22,665 nucleotides of DNA from assembly GCA_001969505.1 (NCBI GenBank), contig LSSK01000564.1:1-22665 (forward strand), written 5' to 3'. The notes beneath the pieces were generated by a model that saw only the letters and a list, made by a program, of their open reading frames with translations, was not told the DNA's origin and did no database searches. The stretch's first letter is position 1. Every line of letters starts with the position of its first letter. Position numbers and translations under genes: made by a program. The stretch is from Zancudomyces culisetae. Its lineage: Eukaryota; Kickxellomycota; Harpellomycetes; Harpellales; Legeriomycetaceae. Below are positions 8,212-16,716 of this stretch, piece after piece.

Positions 8212-10656
8212 TTATTGTTCTACCCCTATCCATATCTCTGGTTTTTTCATATTACTTCTGATCTTGGTGACTAGCATGAGTCCACCTCCCATAATAAACA
8301 ATAACCCAGACACGATCGCCGCTATCATTTTCCATGTGTTTGTGGAGACTAGATAGACATTCACAACTCCACATATGGACATGAGTATTGCAGATGTCAG
8401 GTATGATATTCCACCTACATAATAAATTTGTTTGGCCTTGAATATTTTTAATATTGTCTTTGGGGTAAACATCAACCAGATCGCCATCGAAACCCCCAGA
8501 ATGTAGGCATACGCTAGGGTAAGAAGTCCATTTTCAGAGTCTATCAGACTCAAAAATGCGGCTAGCGATAATACCAAGCCATCGAGTGCAATAATCTCGA
8601 TGTGTTTCAAAAATGTGAGTGTAAAGCTTAAGAGTACTAACGTAGCGGATATCAGCGTTGTTAGAAGCACTGCCGACACACCTGTTAGCGCCAAATATAT
8701 CGGTTTGTAGAATGCTATCTTTATATACAATAGGTATAATCCACAACAGTACACTGTAGTGGCAGCGACAAAGTATTTGATCAAGTACCTTGATCTTTCT
8801 ACGTACTCATCCACCTCTCTGCGTTCTGCTTGAATCTTTTCGTCGATATTGCGCGAATTATCTCGTCTGAACCCGTCAGTGCTACTAAAAATTGAGCTGG
8901 GCCTGATCAAGATCTTGTTCCTTACCAACTCGCTGTCGTTTTGTTCAGTTGCTGTCAATACACTTTCGTAGCGGTCTTGTGTTCTCCCAATCCCCTCATT
9001 TCTACTTTGCTGAACATTTTTTCTATTAGCGTTTCCATTTAATTTGTTGGCAAATTTGGTGTTATATTTATAAGCAAATAGGATAACAACTAGTAATGCC
9101 ATGGCAAGAATTGCTTCAATAATATTTTTCAGATAGGTGTCTTTTTTTACTTCAGCAAAGAACAAATATATGAGTGACGTGAATGCTCCAAACACACCAG
9201 AGGAGGCTATGACCATTGTCTTTTTCCATGTCTTAACTCTGTAATTTGTTATGATTATATCGAGCAGTGATGATGTATATACCAAAACCAAGCCTACGGA
9301 GACGACAAAAAACTTTGAAATAATCATATATAATCCATCGGGATCATTTAACCCGAGTACAATTCCAAACAAAACCAAAACATATCCGGTAATCGCAGTG
9401 ACAAAATACCCAAAACGCCCAGCTGACAAGTGTGTCAAACCAAAAACAGCAAAAAATACTGGCGGGGTAAAAGATGGTATCCAGATTGCCTTATTTCGCA
9501 ACCTCAGAACACTATCCAACTCAATCTTGTTTGAAATGTTAATCAGGTTGAAGAGAAACAGACTGGTAGTTAAAACTTGAAGCAAAAAGTTTATAAACAC
9601 AATTTTTTTTCCAATCTTCTTTCTGCTCTCAGTAGGCGTACCGTCACTATGTCTATCACTGCCCATCAACCGAGGCTTTTCACCAAACCCAAAGCTTGAA
9701 AACCTCTTTGGAAGAAGCTTTGTTTTATTCGATAGTGTTTTCAACTTTTCTCCCCATAATTTCCTTTTCAAAAATCCTGGAAAAAGCCCGGTGTTTTCTT
9801 GCAAACCCGGAGCGTCGCCTTTTTTTGAAAGATCACGGCCAGATGAACCATTGTTCATAGTATTTCCTTGGTAATATGCTGTGGAATCGCCTCTATATAT
9901 TGCACATTGAGAGCACCCCAAATCGTTACATATGGGACTATGTATTACATGATTTGGCTTTTCCGGCCTACCGAAATAATCTAAAAAGCTGGCTTTTCCT
10001 GGGACTCCATCCCCTACCTTTATGCCTAACCAATTAAATCCTTTGGCTTTACTGAAGGTGTCTTCGTAGTTATGTCCTTTCTTTTCTTGCGCCACTTCTG
10101 GGAATAGGAGCGGTGTGTCAAAGGGATCGACCTTGATTTTAGAATACACAGAGTTGTGCTTGTCACCAGAATCGTTTGGTAACACGCTTGCTTTACTATA
10201 GCTATCGAATAATGTATGCGACCCTTGCTCCACAAACGAAATCAGAGCGCTGTTGCTAAATTGACCCGAGTCGTCTGAAGAGCTACAGCTTGTATTCATT
10301 ATATCGTACTTGGTTCCCGCACTAGCATTGCTGACTCCTGTACCACTTTGGGTATTCTGGTTGGAAAACGTACCAGATATCGGAACATTATCAAACTTTT
10401 TTTGACTTTTCATATTTTTAGTGGCGGCATTGTTTGGGCTTTGAGCTTCGTAGTTCAGTATAATCTCGTTTGCTCTTTTTGACCTCTTTGGTATTAAACG
10501 CTGATTGTTAAACCTAAGCGTTGCTAGTTCCTCTGGGCTACTATTTTCGCTTGCATAGCTAATTCCTATTTTGCAAGCATCCGATGAGGTTGGCGATCCA
10601 AGGTCCGTGAAATCACTTGAATCAGGATCAGTGGGTATTCTTTGAAACTTGTTCAT
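8212..10656 (-). CDS. Unrecognised multi-pass membrane protein with long disordered N-terminus
   Basis: An intronless 814-residue frame with a clear ATG; I do not recognise the family. Residues 1 to about 345 are Ser/Asn/Gly-rich, hydrophilic and probably cytoplasmic, with a small Cys cluster (Cys243, Cys248, Cys251) and basic patches (around 297-319, 345-351). About twelve hydrophobic segments follow in two blocks of six: roughly 352-374, 390-410, 415-437, 444-469, 480-501, 511-529, then 626-646, 651-680 (long), 688-706, 711-731, 743-770 and 775-797. A hydrophilic Arg/Asn-rich linker (about 535-620) separates them. The loops GLNDPDGL (435-442) and SLIDSENGL (703-711) occupy similar places in the two blocks, suggesting an internal duplication as in many transporters. 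No transporter signature is evident. It converges on gatB with a 257-bp gap. Confidence 0.85.
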   Translation of the reverse strand: MNKFQRIPTDPDSSDFTDLGSPTSSDACKIGISYASENSSPEELATLRFNNQRLIPKRSKRANEIILNYEAQSPNNAATKNMKSQKKFDNVPISGTFSNQNTQSGTGVSNASAGTKYDIMNTSCSSSDDSGQFSNSALISFVEQGSHTLFDSYSKASVLPNDSGDKHNSVYSKIKVDPFDTPLLFPEVAQEKKGHNYEDTFSKAKGFNWLGIKVGDGVPGKASFLDYFGRPEKPNHVIHSPICNDLGCSQCAIYRGDSTAYYQGNTMNNGSSGRDLSKKGDAPGLQENTGLFPGFLKRKLWGEKLKTLSNKTKLLPKRFSSFGFGEKPRLMGSDRHSDGTPTESRKKIGKKIVFINFLLQVLTTSLFLFNLINISNKIELDSVLRLRNKAIWIPSFTPPVFFAVFGLTHLSAGRFGYFVTAITGYVLVLFGIVLGLNDPDGLYMIISKFFVVSVGLVLVYTSSLLDIIITNYRVKTWKKTMVIASSGVFGAFTSLIYLFFAEVKKDTYLKNIIEAILAMALLVVILFAYKYNTKFANKLNGNANRKNVQQSRNEGIGRTQDRYESVLTATEQNDSELVRNKILIRPSSIFSSTDGFRRDNSRNIDEKIQAERREVDEYVERSRYLIKYFVAATTVYCCGLYLLYIKIAFYKPIYLALTGVSAVLLTTLISATLVLLSFTLTFLKHIEIIALDGLVLSLAAFLSLIDSENGLLTLAYAYILGVSMAIWLMFTPKTILKIFKAKQIYYVGGISYLTSAILMSICGVVNVYLVSTNTWKMIAAIVSGLLFIMGGGLMLVTKIRSNMKKPEIWIGVEQ

Positions 10657-12612
10657 TTTTTGTGTGTATGAAACACTTTAGATATTAGCAGATTAATTAT
10701 TAACAACAATCGATTGAGATACAATAACAGTATTTACAACATTTGTACAAACAAAACTATAAGCGACTACTTTGTGTTGAGGTTGAAGGAATAGAACGGC
10801 AAGTTTAATATGCTCTTTTCGCTGTATTTATTTCAATTTTCTTTGGGATTGAAGTTGGAGTTGCAACTACTATTACTTAGCTCATTGCTTTATTAACCGG
10901 AGTATATGAGGCTGCAAATGTATTTTAGAAAATATCAAAAAATGCCCAATCTCCATCCGTTCAATAGTCCTCAACCACGCTGGATGATCATTTGTTTTTA
11001 TTTCTAGAATCTTTGATTTCTGAGCTTAGACACCCCCTCTTCAGTGGTTGATTCAATCCGACAGAATATAAGCGGTTCTAGCTCTCGCAATTTTGACCCC
11101 TTAATAAATTTGTTCATTAAAACTTATGTGGAGTAAGAGGGTTAGCCATTTCTAGTTTGGCTCATACAACTATTTTTGTAAAATTGATATTGGTACTCCG
11201 AAGACTGGGTGGGCCCTCCCCAAACTGCATATATATACATCATATTACTAACATGGAGAAGCCCGCAATTCTAGAAATATGGTTATTTATGTACTGATTA
11301 TACACCTTCATCGTCATTCTCTTAATAATTACGTTATAGACATACGTTCTCATACCTTTCTATTCAAAAAAAAAAAGGTATAAGTAATAAAAATGAGAGT
11401 AGTAACCATGGAAATGGATACCAGAAGAAAAACTTTGTGCTAGAAAAAAAAGTTGGCACCAACACTGCTGTTGAACTAGTAAAATATACCAGCGTTTACT
11501 TTTAATGCGCAATTTTTGTTGATTTAGTAGTGCATGTCGTACCAACTCTGAAAGTGTGTTACTTACACAGGAAGAAAAAAAGAAACTAACATATACCCTA
11601 GCCAAAGGGAGGGAGAGACTCAGAGTACCAACTACAAGAATAAATCTGTTTTAATTGTTTTATTAGCCACCTGTTTGTTGGTTTAGCTGTTAATTTATTC
11701 ATTAATTGTGGCGATCTAGTATCCTAATACCTACCATAAAGACTTTTTTGGATTGCATTGTTTCCCTAATAGCTATTAAAACACAAAAGCCATTTCAGGT
11801 GAGCTGGATAATGGCTATTCACATGTAAAAAAAGAGAGAATGTAGGGGCGTTTGGTACCATTTTAGTCTACGATTAAGAAAAATGCACCAGGAAAATGCG
11901 TAATAACACTGTTTTAATCAGCAATTATTGTAACAATTGTACACAATTTATTCTTTAAGGAGCTACAATTGAACCTCTGTAGCACCAAAAAAATGGGTCT
12001 AAACTATATTAAGGCTATTTTTATACTATAAATATCATGGTGCTAGATTATTGCCTGTGGAGCCAAAAATGTACTGAGATATGGAATAAACGCAGACCCG
12101 GCTTATAGCAAATATAACTTCCAGCAAGAAGGGGATATTTGCACTGTGCCCAAAGTCAACCCAAGCAAAACCTCTTGCGTAAGTCTCCTGTTTTCGGGCT
12201 TCACTGCCATTGGAAAGGGGCTGGGTATTCTGGATTTTTTTTCATTTTTTGGTGCTTCATAGTGGTAATCATAATGGGCAGCCGGAAATAACAAAAGCAA
12301 TTGTTTGATAATTTAACCCGCAAAAAGAAGCTCAGCACTATTCACAATTACTGTGCTGATCCTCTTTTATTCCAAAATGGATACCTAGAAACAACAAGCA
12401 TAGTTTTTATCCATTATGCTCATTTGTTACACATATATTTTTTGCTGACAGAATAAAACTTTAATATAAAAGCTTTTATTTTTCCAGAACTAAAATAAAT
12501 GGCGATTAAACTATAACTTTCAAAAGTGCATAAACCCTAGAAAAAGTTCACCTTCCCTTCAAAAAAAGCGAAAAAGCGATAAACACATTTGCAACACACT
12601 CTTGCACTAATC
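10657..12612. other. Long region without a firm gene
   Basis: About 1.96 kb of AT-rich DNA upstream of both the membrane-protein gene (minus) and the small secreted protein gene (plus), so it must hold both promoters. Open frames at 11360-11605 and 12103-12300 (minus) begin with TTG and look like chance. The only protein-like stretch is on the plus strand at 12047-12259, listed separately. No tRNA-like B box or terminal inverted repeats were found. Confidence 0.55.
12047..12178 (+). other. Possible isolated exon ending at a consensus 5' splice site
   Basis: A plus-strand frame that opens right after a TAG at 12044-12046 and has no ATG. It reads as ordinary protein sequence with three cysteines (Cys4, Cys32, Cys44) and the stretch YGINADPAYSKYNFQQEGD. 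It ends exactly at TGC followed by GTAAGT (12179-12184), a perfect donor. Continuing past the donor the frame reads through to a TAG at 12260-12262, so it is not needed as a stop. No matching first exon with a start codon and no downstream exon could be identified. It may be one exon of a small secreted-protein gene, or a relic. Confidence 0.3.
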
Positions 12613-13020
12613 ATGTCGGGTCGACTTTACCACTGCAACGTGGTGGTGTTTTTTATAGCGACACTTGTACTAATAGTAATGGCATACTCAACAGGAATTG
12701 TAGGCGAAAAGAAACCTCGTGAAATCAGCCATTCAAAGAACAATAATTCTACGAGAGAAGATAGTGTCAAATCATACGATCTGTCAAACACAAAAACGAG
12801 TAACGATACGCAGCAGGTAAACAAGGGTACAGAATCAAATCCGACCGAGGCGTATTTGCGGTGTGTAAGGAAACACAACGGTCACGCAACATTCAGACAC
12901 CCAATACATACATGTAACAGATGCTGGTGTACGCCCAATGGCTCGGTCAGTTGTACGCGGATCTTTTGTCCCAAGTTCAATTTATTTAATACCACAAAAA
13001 TACATTTACCGCCGAGATAG
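12613..13020 (+). CDS. Small secreted protein with pacifastin-like protease-inhibitor module
   Basis: A 135-residue protein starting at the ATG at 12613 (the frame extends slightly upstream but without an ATG). Residues 9-28 (VVVFFIATLVLIVMAYSTG) form a signal peptide or anchor; 31-80 is a hydrophilic Ser/Asn/Thr-rich linker. The C-terminal module has six cysteines: Cys84-x16-Cys101-Asn-x-Cys104-x-Cys106-x7-Cys114-Thr-x3-Cys119. From the second cysteine on this matches the spacing of pacifastin (PF05375) light-chain inhibitors, including CNxCxC, the Gly at 110 and the Cys-Thr before the reactive loop. By that alignment the P1 residue is Arg116 and P1' Ile117, predicting trypsin inhibition. 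The first loop is longer than the usual 9-12 residues. A von Willebrand C-type module is the main alternative. A trypsin gene follows on the same strand. The gene is intronless. Confidence 0.72.
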   Translation: MSGRLYHCNVVVFFIATLVLIVMAYSTGIVGEKKPREISHSKNNNSTREDSVKSYDLSNTKTSNDTQQVNKGTESNPTEAYLRCVRKHNGHATFRHPIHTCNRCWCTPNGSVSCTRIFCPKFNLFNTTKIHLPPR

Positions 13021-14348
13021 ACTGTTTTACATCATCATCATCATCATCATACAAATTACCAAAGTAGCACGTTTGCTGACATTTTGATTTTGATACTTTT
13101 TCGGATGGTTAGCAGGATAGTTAATATTGATTCTTGTTTACAAGAAATAGAGTTTGTGTAAGATAATAATAAAGTAGTGTAGTGTTTTTATGAAATTACA
13201 CAATTGAGCCAGGAACTCGAAGTAGCTAATCCTGTTGCCAGTATGTGTATCTCCAACAAATCGTTCTCCCTTTTTTCCTGTTGTGGATACATACTAACTG
13301 TATGTTGGAAAGAATCTAAACGCATTATGCAGGTGAAAATAAAAATTAACCTTTTTACACAATAGTTTGGTAGTGGCTAAAACTTGTCCTGAAAACGACC
13401 CCAGCTTGTGGTTTAGCTATGTGATTATTTTTTTATTTTATAAAATGTGTCTTGTGTATTGAAGTTGACATTTTTTGGTCCTTTACTTTTTTTCAACACT
13501 CAAAGAATTCGCACTTTTAAAAAATATAATATTAATGATAAAAATGATTATAAATGGTAGAAAAATCAGAGCCTCATGGGCTAGGCTAGCACCGAGACCG
13601 TTTAGTTTTTCTATTTTGTATGTACTACTAGCTAAAAAAAAAGTTGTGGCCTTGTGTACTGGAAGTGTGAAGGGGTAAAGTTCTAAATCTTTGTTCTAGG
13701 ACATACCGATTGATCCTTTAGCTTTTTGCATAACCCTCGGTAGTAGTCATAAAAGAGGAGAGTGTGTGTATACAGGATCTGGGCTTTGTAAAAAATTAAT
13801 ATTTCGCGTTAAGTGGGTGGAACAGCCAGAGTTTGGATTTTTTTTAGCTTTTGTAAAGAAAAATTCTGGACTTTTGTGCGCTTCAGAAAAGTTCGAACTG
13901 TTCTAACAAAGCTCAGAGAAAAGGAGAGGAGTGAGCGAGTTTAGAGGATAAAAACGGGGAATCTAGAAAGAGTTGGAGAGGTTTTTTGTCCAGCCTATGG
14001 CTGTTTCCCGTTTTGCCTTTTAGAACGGGGCTCGGGCTGTAAGAGATTTCTCTCCAAAGTGTGGAGAAACTAACTTTGAAAGTCGTGAAAAATAATGCGG
14101 TTTTCTCTACATGTATCTTTTGGAAAGTAGCCAGAGTGAATAGAACCGACTCAGTAGTGAAGCTGGCCTACTGTGGGATAGGCGTGATGTATACTTTATA
14201 TAAAGACAAATGTTTTTATGTAGACAGCTTAACCAAAAAGGATATATATTCATGTGTACTTGCTAGTTTTATTATTATTGTTGTTATTAATATTATCTTT
14301 ATTTTTTAAAAACTGTAGCATATTGTATATAAAATAAGCCAACCCACA
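13021..14348. other. Intergenic region between inhibitor-like gene and trypsin gene
   Basis: No firm gene. It contains the (CAT)7 tract, an intron-like signal set at 13241-13312 (reported separately) and a short inverted repeat CCCGTT/AACGGG near 14008-14030. Open frames at 13475-13678 and 14061-14309 start with TTG and GTG, lack recognisable domains and are rejected. The trypsin promoter should lie at the right end, where TATATAAAATA occurs at about 14325-14335. Confidence 0.55.
13030..13050. repeat. Microsatellite (CAT)7
   Basis: Seven perfect CAT units starting ten bases after the stop codon of the small secreted protein, so probably in its 3' UTR. Confidence 0.95.
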
Positions 14349-15458
14349 ATGAAACTGTATCTAGCACTATTGATATTTATAAGTCTCTTCATGGGGAGTA
14401 AAGGAGATACCACGAACAACGGAAACTCGAGAATAGTGGGAGGAGTAACAATACAAGATAACAATTATCCATTCTCAGTTTTGATCAAGCTAAAATACAA
14501 CAAAAAGAATGTAGCAATGTGCGGAGGTTCTATAATATCCAAGGACTGGATACTTACTGCGGCACACTGTCTTGTTATTGTTGATGGAGATAGAAAAGGG
14601 GAGCTAAACAGAACCGATTTTCTAGTAAATGGGTTAATGCCTAACAATAAAAGAATGCTTTACAAACGACCCATGCTCAAAAACGAAATAAACTATGTGG
14701 TTGCCGATCCGTCAATGATTACAATTGGATATGGCTCTCCAAGTAAAGCGAGCATGTCTATTGCAAGTGCTAGCGCTGTTGTAGTTCATCCAGAGTTGAA
14801 TTTATTTGACTATGAAAACGATATTGCACTAATTAAGCTGGCAAACCCGGTTGAGTTTTCGTCTACAGTTAAACCAATAAAAATAGCATCAGCCGAGATA
14901 TCAAACAATCTCAACTTGTTGGCCGTGGGATGGGGTGTGACAGCAAATAATAGTCTTGTTATACCAAACACAATGCGTGGTGTAGTACTAAAAACAGGCG
15001 ATTCTTCACAGTGTAAACTTCCGTGGAACAATTTTACCGATAATAACTCGGGCCAGATCTGCTGCCCAACATACAAGGGCAAAGATACCTGTTTTGGAGA
15101 TTCAGGAGGTCCATTATTAGCTACAGAAGATGATCCGCTCAATAGCAATAAACAGAACAATTATGATAATTTGAGGCTTGTTGGCGTCACAAGTTTTGGA
15201 GACACGGTGGATGGTGAAACATACCAGTGCGCAGATCCAAACGGTGTGGGTTATTACACAAGAGCAGGGTATTATCTAGACTTTATTTCAAAAAACACCG
15301 ATTTGCCTGCATCAGAGATAAGCACAAATGGAAGGCTGATAGATACAAACATTAAGGATGTTGATGTTGCTGTTTCATTTACAAATCGTTTAGAAGTTAA
15401 GGGTAGCTATTTTTTTGTTTCACTAATGTGCTTTTTCTTTTGGACAGGTGTTTTGTAA
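14349..15458 (+). CDS. Secreted trypsin-like serine protease (S1A) with hydrophobic C-terminal tail
   Basis: A 369-residue chymotrypsin-fold protease, predicted to cut after Arg/Lys outside the cell. Residues 1-19 (MKLYLALLIFISLFMGSKG) are a signal peptide; a short propeptide ends at Arg28 and the mature enzyme begins IVGG (29-32). The triad is complete: His73 (TAAHC), Asp158 (NDIALIK) and Ser252 (GDSGGP). Asp246, six residues before Ser252, is the equivalent of Asp189 and gives trypsin specificity; SFG (282-284) and the GVGYYTRAG segment line the pocket. A loop of about 45 residues after the catalytic His is longer than in animal trypsin. After the domain (about residue 315) a 38-residue hydrophilic linker leads to a hydrophobic tail (354-369) at the very C-terminus, suggesting a GPI-anchor signal or short membrane anchor. 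Intronless. It sits downstream of the pacifastin-like gene and converges on the oxidoreductase gene. Confidence 0.95.
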   Translation: MKLYLALLIFISLFMGSKGDTTNNGNSRIVGGVTIQDNNYPFSVLIKLKYNKKNVAMCGGSIISKDWILTAAHCLVIVDGDRKGELNRTDFLVNGLMPNNKRMLYKRPMLKNEINYVVADPSMITIGYGSPSKASMSIASASAVVVHPELNLFDYENDIALIKLANPVEFSSTVKPIKIASAEISNNLNLLAVGWGVTANNSLVIPNTMRGVVLKTGDSSQCKLPWNNFTDNNSGQICCPTYKGKDTCFGDSGGPLLATEDDPLNSNKQNNYDNLRLVGVTSFGDTVDGETYQCADPNGVGYYTRAGYYLDFISKNTDLPASEISTNGRLIDTNIKDVDVAVSFTNRLEVKGSYFFVSLMCFFFWTGVL

Positions 15459-15621
15459 TATAAATTTGTACATAACTCTACATTTGGTGCACAAGCGTTA
15501 TAGCTCCAAGAGCAAACATCGTTAATGACAAAACTAATTAAAGTACTGCCAAATATTCCATTTATTTATTTAATTTTACTTTTAATACGTCTGGGATAAA
15601 CGTAAAAGAGAAAAAAAAAGC

Positions 15622-16716
15622 CTATAGCTTGCTTTCGGTAGAGTTACCAGGTTTTACAACAACTTTTCCAAATGTCTTTCTGGAAGCAATCGTATTCAGT
15701 GCCTCATTTGTCTGTTCAAGGGAGTTGAATACAGGTTGGTAGACTATCGGTTTCAGCAGACCTTTGGAAATTAGGTCAAAGATACCCTCCCAAACCTTTG
15801 GAACTGTTTCTTTTTCGTTAAGGTAGTATGCTCCCCAGTGCACGCCAACAATGCTGACGTTTTTTAGAAGCACGCGATTTGTCATCAAGTTTTCAATAGC
15901 ACCTCCTGCATAGCCTATAACCAATGCTCGACCGTTCCAGGCGATACATTTGAGTGATTCCCCTATTCTTCCGACTGGGTCATAGATAATATCTGCACCC
16001 TTTCCTTTTGTAATCGAGAGAACCTCTTGGGTCCAGTTCTTGTTACTGTAGTTTATTACATAATCAGAGCCGGCCTTTCTGCAAATGTCAAACTTTTCTT
16101 CAGAGCCCACTGCACTGATAACAGTGGCACCAAAGGCCTTTGCTATTTGTACTGCCGCAATTCCAACTCCTCCGGCTGCAGCAAGAACCAAAACTACATC
16201 CCCGGCCTTTATGTCTGCGCGGACCTTCAATGCAGCATAGCTGGTGGGAAGTGTGACATAAATTCCACATGCTTCCTCAAAGTTAAGGTTTTCTGGTATC
16301 AAAAACAGTCTGTCGCTCGCTATGCTAGTGTATTCAGCATACGCTCCGGTGGTAGTGCTTCCAAATACTCGATCACCAGGCTTAAAGCTAGATTTTGGAT
16401 CATTTGACCTGACCACAGTTCCGGCAAACTCACTGCCTGGAATGAACGGAAGTTTTGGCTTTACTTGATATTTTCCCTGTATCTATTTACGTGTTATGTT
16501 ATTTGTATTTTATTATTCTAAATTGGTACTGTGCATGTAACAATAGAGCAGGGGAGTTGGGTGACTTACTATGAGGATATCAAAAAAGTTGGCACCAGCA
16601 GCTTCGATTTTAACGAGTATTTCTCCGGCCTGTGGTTCTGGGATCGGAATGCGTTTAACCACCATTTGGTCCGGGTGGGTTAGCAGTTTCTCGACATAAA
16701 TAGCTTTCATCGACAT
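15622..16716 (-). CDS. Zinc-independent quinone oxidoreductase (MDR) with C-terminal SKL, two exons
   Basis: A medium-chain dehydrogenase/reductase of the NADPH:quinone reductase (zeta-crystallin-like) group. Exon 1 is 16570-16716, exon 2 is 15622-16482; 335 residues, normal length. The 87-nt intron starts GTAAGT and ends AAATAG; the junction restores NFFDILIIQGKYQVKP, a family landmark. An ATG at 16710 would shorten the start by two residues. Other landmarks are PGSEFAG, the nucleotide-binding AAAGGVG (about 150-156) and DPVGRIGES. No structural or catalytic zinc cysteines are present, as expected. The last three residues are Ser-Lys-Leu (GNSTESKL), a canonical type 1 peroxisomal targeting signal, which cytosolic relatives generally lack. 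The substrate cannot be told from sequence. It is convergent with the trypsin gene, stops 163 bp apart. Confidence 0.93.

Noticed and set aside
11246-11273. TACTAAC followed by TTCTAG, intron-end-like
   Set aside because: No coherent exon follows and no suitable donor-flanked exon precedes it; TACTAAC alone is expected by chance in AT-rich DNA.
11360-11605. 81-codon minus-strand ORF rich in Phe/Tyr
   Set aside because: Starts with TTG; its Phe/Tyr bias is what A-rich plus-strand DNA gives on the reverse strand.
12103-12300. 65-codon minus-strand ORF
   Set aside because: Starts with TTG and is antisense to the more protein-like plus-strand stretch that ends at GTAAGT.
13475-14309. Plus-strand ORFs at 13475-13678 and 14061-14309
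   Set aside because: TTG and GTG starts, no recognisable domain, AT-driven composition.
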